A DNA stretch of 64,000 bases from an uncultured Ruminobacter sp. (lineage in GTDB: Bacteria > Pseudomonadota > Gammaproteobacteria > Enterobacterales > Succinivibrionaceae): positions 1-64,000 of the forward strand of contig CACWVT010000003.1 in NCBI GenBank assembly GCA_902764345.1, in the 5' to 3' direction. A program made the position numbers and the translations under genes. The stretch's first letter is position 1. Each line of letters begins with the position of its first letter. Of this stretch, positions 11,090 through 20,232 are shown one piece after another. The notes beneath the pieces were generated by a model that did not search any database, was not told where the DNA came from, and saw only the letters and a program-made list of their open reading frames with translations.

Positions 11090-12162
11090 TAATTATTTCC
11101 GGGTACGCTGTACGATTCGGCAATTTTCTTTTCCGTTTCCACAGGAATATCGCCTACAACAACTATTTCGTATGGATCAGCCCTGTAACGAAAAAGATTG
11201 GTTGTTCCCTGTTTGACCACTGGGAACTCACTTCCTTCGAGAGCCTTTATGCGGTATACGGACAGATCAGAAAGGCCGTCGGTATAAAGCAGATGCTCCG
11301 CCTCGGAATTTTGATCCGGAATTGAATTCTTTTCTATCTTCACAAGCTCGTAACCGCTCGGAACATATGAAAGCCCCCACCCCAGCTTCCTGATATCTTC
11401 AGCACGCTTTTTCTTACTGATGTCAGATGCCGCTGAATCATTATCCGCAGCCTCACCTTCGACTGATTCTGACGCTTCACGATTCTTTGATGTCATTTCG
11501 ACAATCACCGGATCATTTAGATAAGCCTCGTTAATCTTCTGAATTATTTTATTCGGTTCGGATGTATTAACAAAATGCGTGGCCATATAAGATTCCACCA
11601 TCTGACCGTCCGTAGGATTGACCACGTCAACCTGCAGCAGAATCTTTGTTATTTCATCAATGTAGAGAACATATCCGTAACGGTCATTCTTCTTCGGTGA
11701 CAGACGAACCATAAACACGTTTCTGCCTGCGATTCTGTTTCTGCCAATGCTGACCGGAACGTAATTGCTGTACACCTTGTCAAGGGATACCGTGTTAAAA
11801 CGCCCTATAAGAAAAGGAGGTACACCGCGTTCTACCAGTTCCGGCTGACTACCGGCCCTGAAATAAGCAATAATATTCTCTGCGGAGAAATACCCCATCG
11901 GCACCCCGTTAAGATACAGCCAGTGGCTGTACTGACGATTATCCACAACACCGTGGGAAAATGATATCGGTTCTGCCGTTGCCATACTCTGCTTCACGAA
12001 ATACAGCTCAAAATTTGAACTTCTGTAGGCATTCTGCATTTCACTGAAACGATGTTCGGCACCCAGGTTCTGACTGGTTTTGTCTTCCGCCCATAAATTG
12101 GAAAAAGGCAATACTGCGGTAAGCAGTACTGCCATGGACAATTTGAATTTATTCAATTTCAC
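11089..12162 (-). CDS. rseB: Sigma-E regulatory protein RseB
   Basis: Periplasmic protein that binds RseA and shields it from DegS; release in response to lipopolysaccharide intermediates allows sigma-E activation. At 357 residues it has a signal peptide (about 1-25, ending NLWAED), a MucB/RseB N-terminal lipoprotein-carrier-like domain and a C-terminal domain from about 250. An acidic, serine-rich stretch (about 210-245) joins them. It starts with GTG at 12162, four bases after rseA, with an AGGAAAG site. Confidence 0.88.
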   Translation of the reverse strand: MKLNKFKLSMAVLLTAVLPFSNLWAEDKTSQNLGAEHRFSEMQNAYRSSNFELYFVKQSMATAEPISFSHGVVDNRQYSHWLYLNGVPMGYFSAENIIAYFRAGSQPELVERGVPPFLIGRFNTVSLDKVYSNYVPVSIGRNRIAGRNVFMVRLSPKKNDRYGYVLYIDEITKILLQVDVVNPTDGQMVESYMATHFVNTSEPNKIIQKINEAYLNDPVIVEMTSKNREASESVEGEAADNDSAASDISKKKRAEDIRKLGWGLSYVPSGYELVKIEKNSIPDQNSEAEHLLYTDGLSDLSVYRIKALEGSEFPVVKQGTTNLFRYRADPYEIVVVGDIPVETEKKIAESYSVPGNN

Positions 12163-12165
12163 CTG

Positions 12166-12849
12166 TTATCTTTCCTGAACAATATTTCTTCTGGTGAAGT
12201 CATGATCATTGAACAGCGCCTCAATGGTATTCATTTCAGCCAGCTTTCTGCGGTTGTATTCTTCCATCTGAGAACCGTCAACGCCGTCCGCCTTAACCAG
12301 AGCACTGTTCGCTCTCCGGGCATCGGTAACACCATTGGCTCCGCCTATGTCAAGAGACAGATTATTATCCCCTGAAACAACGGTATTGCTTACCGGCTCT
12401 ATCGCCATTCCGCCACTGAACACGGAATCATCATTAAAATCGGATTTTTGAACGAAAGGCATACGCTGCGCACCGAATACGCACACGCAGGCTACTGCGG
12501 CGGCAACGGCTATTCTCCCCAGCGAACCCCAGAAATCATTTCTAGCCGCAGGTTTCACTTCAGGCAATTCATCATTTACGGCCTTTCCTGCCGGAGCCGA
12601 ATCGTTCCCGGTTCCGATGTTTATATAAACGGCTTCCGCATCAAGCTTTGCTGACAAAGACTCGCTGAACGAATCCATGTCAACACCGTCAGGAATTTCA
12701 TTTCTCACGGTGGCACGCTGACGGGTATAAACCTCCCATCTGGACATGCATTCCTCGTCGGACATCAGCTCCAGAAGCTGATCATCCGATAAAGTCTCGC
12801 CATCAAGATATGCGGAAAGTAATTCGAATTTGTTTTCCTTAACGCTCAT
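12166..12849 (-). CDS. rseA: Anti-sigma-E factor RseA
   Basis: Inner-membrane anti-sigma factor that sequesters sigma-E until cleaved by DegS and RseP. At 227 residues, the cytoplasmic domain begins KFELLSAYLDGETLSDDQLL, typical of anti-sigma zinc-less folds. One membrane segment follows (about 110-125, GRIAVAAAVACVCVFG), then a periplasmic tail. Sequence conservation in this family is low, so the call rests partly on position between rpoE and rseB. Confidence 0.86.
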   Translation of the reverse strand: MSVKENKFELLSAYLDGETLSDDQLLELMSDEECMSRWEVYTRQRATVRNEIPDGVDMDSFSESLSAKLDAEAVYINIGTGNDSAPAGKAVNDELPEVKPAARNDFWGSLGRIAVAAAVACVCVFGAQRMPFVQKSDFNDDSVFSGGMAIEPVSNTVVSGDNNLSLDIGGANGVTDARRANSALVKADGVDGSQMEEYNRRKLAEMNTIEALFNDHDFTRRNIVQER

Positions 12850-12858
12850 AAGAATACC

Positions 12859-13443
12859 TCAGCCGTTAACTTCAGCTTTTTCAGAAAGATACTTATCTAT
12901 TATTTCCCTGGCTCTGAATATTCTGGATCTCACAGTACCCACCGGACAATTCATGACAACAGCAATATCCTCATAGGACATTTCCTCAATTTCCCTGAGA
13001 CAGATGGCCTGCCTGAGGTCCTCCGACAGGGAACCGAGAGCCTTTTTAATAAGCTTCCTTGCGTCCTCACCTTCCATGATGTTTTCCGGATTGGCAATGT
13101 CATGAAGTTTTTCAGAACCGTCATACGATTCTATTTCAGGAGTATCAACATCAACTGATTTCATCTTGTTGGCATTGCTCGTCACAAAATTCATGGCAGT
13201 ATTGACCGTAATTCTGTAAAGCCACGTATAGAAAGCACTGTCACCGCGAAAATCAGCCAAAGCCCTGTAGGTCTTTATAAAAGCCTCCTGGGCGATATCC
13301 TGTGCATCATCAGGATTTGATACATATCTCTGGGCTATACCTATGACTTTGTACTGGTATTTTTTCACAAGCATGTCAAATGCCTGCTTCTTTCCCTGCT
13401 GTACCAATCTGACAAGTTGCAGATCGGTTTCCAAATCACTCAT
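12859..13443 (-). CDS. rpoE: RNA polymerase sigma-E factor
   Basis: ECF sigma factor for envelope stress. At 194 residues, region 2 includes QDIAQEAFIKTYRAL and FRGDSAFYTWLYRI, and region 4 ends with a helix-turn-helix (LREIEEMSYEDIAVVMNCP then GTVRSRIFRAREI). It heads the operon rpoE-rseA-rseB-rseC-lepA-lepB-rnc-era-recO and is divergent from nadB, the E. coli arrangement. Confidence 0.96.
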   Translation of the reverse strand: MSDLETDLQLVRLVQQGKKQAFDMLVKKYQYKVIGIAQRYVSNPDDAQDIAQEAFIKTYRALADFRGDSAFYTWLYRITVNTAMNFVTSNANKMKSVDVDTPEIESYDGSEKLHDIANPENIMEGEDARKLIKKALGSLSEDLRQAICLREIEEMSYEDIAVVMNCPVGTVRSRIFRAREIIDKYLSEKAEVNG

Positions 13444-13487
13444 TTAGACAGTTATTCCTGTAACTAATCCCTATCATGCACATAATG

Positions 13488-13515
13488 TAAGACAGAGGTT
13501 TTCCATAAAAGTTCA
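13488..13515 (-). promoter_or_regulatory. Sigma-E-type autoregulatory promoter of rpoE
   Basis: On the minus strand, TGAACTT (13509-13515) is followed after 15 bases by GTCTTA (13488-13493), about 45 bases before the rpoE ATG. The sigma-E consensus is GGAACTT, 15-16 bases, then GTCNNA-like. This fits the known self-activation of rpoE. The match was made by eye only. Confidence 0.65.
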
Positions 13516-13653
13516 GACATGTTCGGATATATGTTTCATCCGATGTCCGTTCCTGCGTTCGACTTCTCATTTTATCATACAAAATCTAATCTTTTACCTC
13601 ATATTCATACTAAATTCCGAATTCAGGCAATCTGCTCAATAAGGAGAGTAATC

Positions 13654-13695
13654 ATGATTTTCATAAACAATATCCTAAACACGGTGGTATTCTGA
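13654..13695 (+). CDS. Possible 13-residue leader peptide upstream of nadB
   Basis: ATG-to-TGA reading frame of 13 codons (MIFINNILNTVVF) preceded by a very good ribosome site, AAGGAG with 8 bases to the ATG. It reads towards nadB, 245 bases upstream. It has no run of a single amino acid that would mark it as an attenuator peptide. It may be a real small membrane-type peptide or chance. Confidence 0.3.
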   Translation: MIFINNILNTVVF

Positions 13696-13939
13696 ATCCA
13701 GACTGCATGTGGACAACCCCTCCACCATCCCTGACTCTTAACGGCAGATACACACCGGCACACGGCGTCAGACAGGATGAAATGCCAAAATCCGCCATAA
13801 CCATCCCTGTCAATGTGTGATAAAATGAGAACCGTCTGTTAACTATACAAAACATACATACTTTGGATTCTTAACTTTTTCACACATTCGTTTTCTGTTG
13901 TAAAAGTCAGGAAAATCCGGGATGAGAGAAGATTCAAAC

Positions 13940-15571
13940 ATGAACAGTAACATAGAACATAATTGTGACGTCCTGGTTATAGGCAGTGGTGCAGCCGGTC
14001 TATCCTTAGCTCTCTGTCTGGCATCAAAGGCAAAGGTAATCGTATTGTCCAAATCCGGTCTGAGTGCCGGGTCTACCAATTATGCCCAGGGTGGTATCGC
14101 CGGCGTATTCAACACGGCTGACGATAACGACTCGGTTGAAGAACACATTGAAGATACCAAAATTGCAGGCGGCGGGCTCTGCGATCCCGATGCGGTTGAA
14201 TTCACCCTTCGCAATGCGCATGACAGCATTGAATGGCTGATACAGCAGGGAGTTCCTTTTGATCAGAAGGAAGAAGCCGTTTCCGAAGACCAGTCTCCTT
14301 ACCACCTTCACCGCGAGGGCGGTCACTCACACAGAAGAATTTTCCATGCAGCGGATCATACCGGGCATACCATCCAGGAAACACTGAACACCAGAGTTCT
14401 GGAGAATCCGAACATCACTCTTCTGGATCACCATAATGCGATTGACCTCATTACGACCAGAAAGCTGGATCTCGCCGGAAACCGTGTTGTCGGAGCTTAC
14501 GTCTTCAACACTGAAACCAACAAGGTTGAAACGGTAAAGGCCAAATTCGTTGCCCTGTGTACCGGCGGTGCCTCAAAGGTATACCAGTATACCTGCAATC
14601 CTGAAGTAAGTTCAGGCGACGGTATTGCCATAGCATGGCGTGCAGGCTGTCGCGTTGCAAACATGGAATTCAATCAGTTCCATCCGACAACCCTTTACAA
14701 TCAGAAGGACAGAAACTTCCTGCTCACCGAAGCATTAAGAGGCGAGGGAGCTCTTCTCAAAAGACCTAACGGCACAAGATTCATGCCGGACTATGATGAG
14801 AGAGGAGAACTGGCTCCGCGCGACATCGTAGCAAGAGCCATCGACCACGAAATGAAGAAACTCGGCGTTGAGTGCATGTATCTCGACATCAGCCACAAAA
14901 CTCCTGATTTCATTCGCAAGCACTTCCCTACAATCTACGAAAGATGTCTGAAATCCGGCATCGACATCATTAAGGAACCTATTCCTATCGTTCCTGCCGC
15001 GCACTTCACCTGCGGAGGTGTAATGGTCGACTGTCGAGGCAGAACGGACATTGAATGTCTTTATGCGGTAGGTGAAGTCTCATACACAGGCCTCCACGGT
15101 GCCAACAGACTCGCATCCAACTCACTTCTGGAATGCGTTGTTTACGGACAGGCCGCCGCGAAGGATATTCTGGGAAGACTGCCGTTAGCCATTGATCCTC
15201 CTGCTATTCCGGCATGGGATGAAAGTCAGGTTACCGATGCCGATGAAGAAGTAATCATTCAGCACAACTGGCATGAACTGCGCCTTACCATGTGGGATTA
15301 CGTCGGTATAGTCAGAACGGACAAGCGTCTTGAAAGAGCAATGCACCGCATTAAGCTGCTCAAGGATGAAGTTAATGAATTCTATTCAAACTTCCGTGTT
15401 TCAAGTAATCTTCTTGAGTTGCGCAATCTGCTTCAGGTTGCTGAACTTATTGTCCGCTGTGCCATGAAGAGAAAGGATTCGGTAGGTCTGCATTACAATG
15501 TGGATCATCCTAACAAACCGGCCGTTTATAAGCCTACAATTCTTTCTCCTTTTGAAAATCCGCAACAGTAA
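13940..15571 (+). CDS. nadB: L-aspartate oxidase
   Basis: FAD enzyme that oxidises aspartate to iminoaspartate, the first step of de novo NAD synthesis; under anaerobic conditions fumarate can be the electron acceptor. From ATG 13940 the protein is 543 residues; an in-frame ATG at 13922 would add six residues absent from E. coli NadB. The FAD dinucleotide fold ([15 protein letters not shown]) is at about 10-24, followed by [19 protein letters not shown], and the active-site RGEGALLKR and [10 protein letters not shown]. nadA and nadC are not nearby. Confidence 0.96.
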   Translation: MNSNIEHNCDVLVIGSGAAGLSLALCLASKAKVIVLSKSGLSAGSTNYAQGGIAGVFNTADDNDSVEEHIEDTKIAGGGLCDPDAVEFTLRNAHDSIEWLIQQGVPFDQKEEAVSEDQSPYHLHREGGHSHRRIFHAADHTGHTIQETLNTRVLENPNITLLDHHNAIDLITTRKLDLAGNRVVGAYVFNTETNKVETVKAKFVALCTGGASKVYQYTCNPEVSSGDGIAIAWRAGCRVANMEFNQFHPTTLYNQKDRNFLLTEALRGEGALLKRPNGTRFMPDYDERGELAPRDIVARAIDHEMKKLGVECMYLDISHKTPDFIRKHFPTIYERCLKSGIDIIKEPIPIVPAAHFTCGGVMVDCRGRTDIECLYAVGEVSYTGLHGANRLASNSLLECVVYGQAAAKDILGRLPLAIDPPAIPAWDESQVTDADEEVIIQHNWHELRLTMWDYVGIVRTDKRLERAMHRIKLLKDEVNEFYSNFRVSSNLLELRNLLQVAELIVRCAMKRKDSVGLHYNVDHPNKPAVYKPTILSPFENPQQ

Positions 15572-15600
15572 CGTATTCACTCGGACATAAATGCAGACAA

Positions 15601-15637
15601 GAAGGCTGTGGGGCCCCGCTCCACAGCCTTCTTTTTT
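15601..15637 (+). terminator. nadB terminator
   Basis: An 11-bp stem GAAGGCTGTGG paired with its complement, a 9-base GC-rich loop, then six T residues. It lies 30 bases after the nadB stop and could also act on the convergent ABC operon. Confidence 0.9.
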
Positions 15638-15676
15638 CAGACTGTTATGTCTCAGATTCCACAGCGGCAGTTTCAG

Positions 15677-16450
15677 TTAACAGCAGCAGTCCCGCCTCTG
15701 TCTGTTCACGGCCAGAGCCGTTCCGGCCTCACTTTTTATGAAACTTAGCGGAACACCATACACATAACTGAGAAAAGCCTCAGTCACATCCTTGACGTAT
15801 TTACGTTCAACGGTACCTTCAGGCGTAACGGCCAGTACCACATCATCATCCCTCAGCATAAAAATAAAATCAGGAGAATGCGTAATGACGGCCACACCTT
15901 TTCCCTTTTGGGAAACAGTCTTAAGAATCAGTCCGTAATAATCATCCTTTCTCTTTAAATCGAGTCCGGCATCAACCTCATCCAGCATTATAAAATCCGA
16001 ATCCTGCATCAGAGCCCTGGCAAGACTTACCAGAGCCAGCTCTCCGCCACTCAACTGATTAATCATTCTGTCGGCAAGATGACTGATCCCGCATTCCTCC
16101 AGAATTCTTTTTGTCTTTTCCTCATTATCACGGGTAAAGGAAAACGGATTGACTGAATTAACCTCCCCCATTGAGACCACTTCCGATACGGGCAGAGGCA
16201 GAGATACATTAAAAAACTGAGGAACAAATGCGAAACAGCGGCTTAGCTCTCTTCTTCCAAGCTGACCGAAATCATGTTCATTTATCGTTATTTTTCCCTC
16301 TCTGAGGGGCAACAGGCCGACAACCGACTTCAACAGGGTGGTTTTTCCACTGCCGTTGCTTCCGATAATCACATGTATCTTACCCGACGACAGGGAAAAA
16401 TCAGCTCTGACGTTGTTAAGGGTACAAACCCCGGAAACATTCACAATCAT
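15677..16450 (-). CDS. Iron/cobalamin-type ABC transporter ATP-binding protein
   Basis: ATPase of a FecE/BtuD-like importer. At 257 residues, Walker A is GSNGSGKTT (about 32-40), the signature is LSGGE, Walker B is FIMLDEVDAGLD and the switch is VITHS. It begins six bases after the permease gene and is surely co-transcribed with it. The protein ends with three consecutive cysteines (RRDCCC), unusual for this family and possibly metal-binding. No substrate-binding protein gene is adjacent, so the substrate (ferric siderophore, haem, cobalamin or another metal chelate) is unknown. Confidence 0.85.
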   Translation of the reverse strand: MIVNVSGVCTLNNVRADFSLSSGKIHVIIGSNGSGKTTLLKSVVGLLPLREGKITINEHDFGQLGRRELSRCFAFVPQFFNVSLPLPVSEVVSMGEVNSVNPFSFTRDNEEKTKRILEECGISHLADRMINQLSGGELALVSLARALMQDSDFIMLDEVDAGLDLKRKDDYYGLILKTVSQKGKGVAVITHSPDFIFMLRDDDVVLAVTPEGTVERKYVKDVTEAFLSYVYGVPLSFIKSEAGTALAVNRQRRDCCC

Positions 16451-16456
16451 GACGTA

Positions 16457-17446
16457 CTATGCCTCCCACCTTATGTTTCTGGCCATAATCACCAGAAACA
16501 TCGGAGCCCCTATTATGCCAATCAGAATGCCGATTGGTATTTCCACGTCGGTCACTGTTCTGGAAAGCAGATCGGCAGCCAATACAAAATTACTTCCCAT
16601 AATTGCACTCAGAGGCAGCAGTGTTCGGTGATCTCCGCCCGCCCACATTCTGGCAAAATTCGGGATAATAAGTGAAACCCAACCGATAATTCCGGCGACT
16701 GCCACGGTGCTGCAGGATGCAACCGAAGCAAGAATAAGAATAAAAATAAAAAGAGCTCTGGTATTTATGCCCTGTACTTCAAGGACTTCAGATGGAAGAA
16801 CCAGCAGATTGAGCTTTCTTGCAAAGATATACATCAGCACCAAAGCAGGGCCGCCGAAAACTCCCTGAATCATTAAATCACGATACCCAAGACCGTTAAG
16901 AGTTCCCATCAAAAAACCGGTAGCTCCCAGAAGCGTTCCTTCATCCGGCATGAAATAGTGAAGAATATTTATAAACGAAACGATTAGGGAAGATATCAGA
17001 ATACCGGTGAGAATCAGAATAAGCTGATTAAACCTGCCTCTTCTGTTTATAAGCCAGGCCACGGTGACACAGATTAATGTAACGCATCCGCCCACTGCCA
17101 AAGCTCCGAGAGGAAGCCATAATCCGGAAATACCGCACATCAGAAGCAACAGAGTTCCCAGTGCGGCCCCGCTTGATGCTCCAAGCAGATCCGGTGACAC
17201 CAGCGGATTCTGAAATACAGCCTGAAAGGCCACGCCGGACACGGCAAGAAGGCATCCTACGAGTATGGCATTGAGAACACGCGGAAGTCTGATGTCCCAG
17301 AATACTTCGGCATATTCCTCATTACTGAGAGCTTCAGCAAGGGACAGGTCGCTGCCGCCATAATTGATTGACAGAAAAAACAGCAAAACGAATATGACTG
17401 TCAGAAATACATATTTATACATAGATAAACCAATAATAATAGCCAT
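16457..17446 (-). CDS. FecCD/BtuC-family ABC transporter permease
   Basis: Polytopic inner-membrane permease, 329 residues, with the ten or so hydrophobic segments typical of FecCD proteins. Family motifs include RLPRVLNAILVGCLLAVSG, NPLVSPDLLGASSGAALG and WVSLIIPNFARMWAGGDH. Translation may begin at ATG 17446 or at ATG 17422; neither has a clear Shine-Dalgarno site. The partner ATPase follows directly. A complete importer would need a periplasmic binding protein and probably a TonB receptor from elsewhere in the genome. Confidence 0.87.
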   Translation of the reverse strand: MAIIIGLSMYKYVFLTVIFVLLFFLSINYGGSDLSLAEALSNEEYAEVFWDIRLPRVLNAILVGCLLAVSGVAFQAVFQNPLVSPDLLGASSGAALGTLLLLMCGISGLWLPLGALAVGGCVTLICVTVAWLINRRGRFNQLILILTGILISSLIVSFINILHYFMPDEGTLLGATGFLMGTLNGLGYRDLMIQGVFGGPALVLMYIFARKLNLLVLPSEVLEVQGINTRALFIFILILASVASCSTVAVAGIIGWVSLIIPNFARMWAGGDHRTLLPLSAIMGSNFVLAADLLSRTVTDVEIPIGILIGIIGAPMFLVIMARNIRWEA

Positions 17447-17475
17447 TCAGTACTATAGTATTACATAATTAAATT

Positions 17476-17510
17476 AAAAAAAATGTCGCATACTTCTGTA
17501 TGCGACATTT
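17476..17510 (-). terminator. Ferredoxin gene terminator
   Basis: A perfect 13-bp stem (AAATGTCGCATAC and complement) with a 4-base loop. Eight A residues on the plus strand form the U-run on the minus strand. It separates the ferredoxin from the ABC operon. Confidence 0.9.
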
Positions 17511-17536
17511 AATAAATGAGTCATTAAATCTGTTGA

Positions 17537-17719
17537 TTACTCATCTGTTTCTTCAATGGCCTCAAAAGGACATTCAGCCTGACATGCACCGCATTCAGCG
17601 CAAAGCTCAACGTCAATAACACAGACTTCCGCATTCTCATCTTCATGAATGGCGCCGCATGGACACACTTCGAGGCAACTCTGACAGTCAGTACACTTTT
17701 CAGAATCAATCTTGAACAT
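17537..17719 (-). CDS. 2[4Fe-4S] ferredoxin, clostridial type
   Basis: A 60-residue acidic electron carrier. Two C-x2-C-x2-C-x3-C-P cluster motifs are plain: CTDCQSCLEVCP (about 9-20) and CAECGACQAECP (about 40-51), so both clusters are complete. It has terminators on both sides and seems to be transcribed alone. Such ferredoxins serve low-potential reactions in anaerobes (pyruvate oxidation, hydrogenase, Rnf); the partner is not shown here. Confidence 0.93.
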   Translation of the reverse strand: MFKIDSEKCTDCQSCLEVCPCGAIHEDENAEVCVIDVELCAECGACQAECPFEAIEETDE

Positions 17720-17842
17720 TATTTAACTCCAGTAATTGTTTGTTTTTGTATTTTTCTGCTCCGTAATGAACTTCAATATATTTATTTATGAGCAAAAAAT
17801 CAAGCAAATATGAAACAGGATCGGTAAATACAAGCCCGGGAT

Positions 17843-17886
17843 AAAAAAACAGGGAAGGCATACGTTGCTTTAACACATGCCTTCCC
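17843..17886 (-). terminator. pilT-pilU operon terminator
   Basis: Minus-strand stem of ten pairs (GGGAAGGCAT with ATGCCTTCCC), a 15-base loop, then a T-rich run (seven A on the plus strand at 17843-17849). It lies 37 bases after the pilU stop. Confidence 0.85.
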
Positions 17887-17922
17887 GATGTATAAACGAG
17901 CTCTTTAAAAGGATTTCCTTTA

Positions 17923-19047
17923 TTATTCAAACACAATGTTTGACATTTCGTCTGATCCCTTTACACCTTCCGCAAGCTTAATCATCAGACGTACTTCGTT
18001 TTCAGAATCCGCGAAGTGGAGAGCATTATGGTAACTGATAACACCCTGCTGGTAGAGTTCGAACAGACTCTTATCGAAGGTAGTCATGCCTTCATCCGGA
18101 GACTTAAGCATGATATCCTTGAGTTTGTACAGTTCGTTCTTCTGCAGACAGTCGGAAACTGTAGGAGTATTTACCAGAATATCGAACGCTGCACGCCTGC
18201 CGCCGGTGGTGGTTTCAATCAGCTGCTGAGCGATAATTGCCTTCAGGTTTACGGAAAGGTCGAAGAGCATCTGACGCTGATTGCTTTCCGGAACCAGGTG
18301 AAGAATACGGTCAATCGCCTGGTTAGCGTTGTTAGCATGGAGGGTTGCCAATACAAGGTGACCGGTTTCCGCAAAGCTGAGTGCGAATTCCATGGTTTCC
18401 TTGGAACGAATTTCACCGATCAGTATAACGTCCGGAGCCTGACGGAGGGCTGATTTCAAAGCCGCATCAAAGCTTACGGTATCAGTACCGACTTCACGCT
18501 GGGTAATCAGTGAGCGCTGATGATGATGAACGTATTCGATAGGGTCTTCAATTGTAAGAATATGACCATCGGAATTCATGTTACGGTGACCGATCATTGC
18601 AGCCTGAGTGGTTGACTTACCGGCACCGGTAGCACCTACGAACAGCAGCAAACCACGGTCTTCCATTACCCATTTGGTGAATGAAGGCGGAAGATGAAGT
18701 TCTTCAGTGGTAGGAATTCTTTCAACAATTCGACGGAATACTACACCGGGGTTGTTCAGCTGCCAGAAACAGCTTACACGGTAACGGCCGAGTTCAGGAC
18801 GGTAAATTGCGAAATTTGCTTCCCTTTCATTTACGTACTGTTCCTGAAGATCAGGACGTTCAATAAGAGTTTCCTGAACGAATTCCAAAACCTGATCATA
18901 TGTAAGCTTACCCGGTTCAATTGGAGTCAGGTGACCGTCAAGCTTTACGGCAGGTTCAAGGTCAACCGTTAAGAAAAGGTCGGAAGCCTTGTTTTCGTTC
19001 ATGAACTGTAAATATCTGTCTATTTTTAAAGGTTGATTATGTGACAT
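17923..19047 (-). CDS. pilU: Type IV pilus retraction ATPase PilU
   Basis: Hexameric PilT-like ATPase that assists pilus retraction together with PilT. At 374 residues, Walker A GATGAGKST is near 131-139, the Asp box and Walker B (DVILIGEIRSKET) near 195-210, and the His box GHLVLATLHANNA follows. N-terminal features such as NENKASDLFLTVDLEPAVKL and the longer C-terminus distinguish it from the upstream PilT. It lies 14 bases after pilT. Confidence 0.92.
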   Translation of the reverse strand: MSHNQPLKIDRYLQFMNENKASDLFLTVDLEPAVKLDGHLTPIEPGKLTYDQVLEFVQETLIERPDLQEQYVNEREANFAIYRPELGRYRVSCFWQLNNPGVVFRRIVERIPTTEELHLPPSFTKWVMEDRGLLLFVGATGAGKSTTQAAMIGHRNMNSDGHILTIEDPIEYVHHHQRSLITQREVGTDTVSFDAALKSALRQAPDVILIGEIRSKETMEFALSFAETGHLVLATLHANNANQAIDRILHLVPESNQRQMLFDLSVNLKAIIAQQLIETTTGGRRAAFDILVNTPTVSDCLQKNELYKLKDIMLKSPDEGMTTFDKSLFELYQQGVISYHNALHFADSENEVRLMIKLAEGVKGSDEMSNIVFE

Positions 19048-19061
19048 TGCTATTCCCTCAA

Positions 19062-20135
19062 TTAACCAACGATAGCGTTAGGATCCTTTGCCTTAGATCT
19101 TGCTTCGGCAACACTGATAATGCCTCTTGATACCAATGACTTGAGGTCAGCATCCAATGTCTTCATACCGTGCTGTGCACCGGTCTGAATCATGGAGTAC
19201 ATCTGTGCAATCTTATCTTCACGAATCAGGTTTCTGATTGAAGGGATACCGATCATGATTTCATGAGCTGCTACTCGGCCGCCACCGTTCTTCTTCATCA
19301 GAGTCTGAGAAATAACCGCTCTCAGGGATTCTGAAAGCATTGAACGCACCATGTCTTTTTCCGCACCCGGGAATACGTCAATGATACGGTCGATGGTCTT
19401 TGCGGCAGAGTTGGTATGCAGTGTACCGAACACAAGGTGACCGGTTTCTGCGGCAGTCAGTGCCAGACGGATGGTTTCAAGGTCTCGCAATTCGCCCACC
19501 AGAATGATATCAGGGTCTTCACGGAGTGCAGAACGCAGAGCATTACTGAATGACTGGGTATCACGATGAACTTCACGCTGATTTACCAGACAGTTCTTGT
19601 TCTGATGCACGAATTCGATAGGGTCCTCAATTGTAAGAATATGGCTGTGCTGTGTTTCATTAACATAGTCAACCATTGCTGCCAGAGTAGTGGACTTACC
19701 TGAACCTGTAGGACCTGTTACCAGAACCAGACCTCTCGGATAACTTGCAATCTTTTTGAACACGTCAGGACAATGCAGTTCTTCCAAAGTAAGAACCTTT
19801 GAAGGAATTGTACGGAATACAACCGCCATACCGCGATTCTGATTAAACACGTTCACACGGAAACGGGCCAGTCCCTTTACTTCGAAGGAGAAGTCACATT
19901 CCAGCGTTTCTTCAAATTCCTTACGCTGGAAGTCATTCATGATATCGTATACCAGATTATGAATGGTTGATACGTCCAAAGGAGGCATGTCAGTAACTTC
20001 GAGGGTAGCGCTGTCGGTAACCTTAAGTTTACGCATGTCACCATCGACACGAATCATTGGCGGCACGCCTGCTGAAAGGTGTAAATCTGATGCATTATTC
20101 TTTACACCATAATGCAATAAATCTAAAATATCCAT
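19062..20135 (-). CDS. pilT: Type IV pilus retraction ATPase PilT
   Basis: Motor for pilus disassembly, giving twitching motility and DNA uptake. At 357 residues it begins with the typical PilT sequence KNNASDLHLSAGVPPMIRV, then Walker A GPTGSGKSTT (about 139-148), Walker B DPDIILVGELRDLETI, His box GHLVFGTLHTNSA and the AIRNLIRE-type helix (SIRNLIRED). It is divergent from yggS, the common proteobacterial arrangement. No structural pilin genes are in the window. Confidence 0.94.
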   Translation of the reverse strand: MDILDLLHYGVKNNASDLHLSAGVPPMIRVDGDMRKLKVTDSATLEVTDMPPLDVSTIHNLVYDIMNDFQRKEFEETLECDFSFEVKGLARFRVNVFNQNRGMAVVFRTIPSKVLTLEELHCPDVFKKIASYPRGLVLVTGPTGSGKSTTLAAMVDYVNETQHSHILTIEDPIEFVHQNKNCLVNQREVHRDTQSFSNALRSALREDPDIILVGELRDLETIRLALTAAETGHLVFGTLHTNSAAKTIDRIIDVFPGAEKDMVRSMLSESLRAVISQTLMKKNGGGRVAAHEIMIGIPSIRNLIREDKIAQMYSMIQTGAQHGMKTLDADLKSLVSRGIISVAEARSKAKDPNAIVG

Positions 20136-20232
20136 GTGAAATCTCTCTTATGAAGACTTTGTGCTATGCAAAAATTTATTACTAATAATCAAAACTATTA
20201 ATACAACGTTAATTACTGAGTATAAAACCAAT

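Larger units (their letters stand above)
13444..13921. other. rpoE-nadB divergent intergenic region
   Basis: A 478-base region without a long gene. It holds the rpoE promoter at its left end and a possible 13-codon leader reading frame at 13654-13695. A weak hairpin (GTGGA/TCCAC, about 13708-13725) lies downstream of that frame. I see no NadR-like operator and no tRNA. Confidence 0.6.

Noticed and set aside
17706..17936. 76-codon frame between pilU and the ferredoxin gene
   Set aside because: It spans the pilT-pilU terminator hairpin, overlaps both neighbours, and has no good ribosome site or family resemblance.
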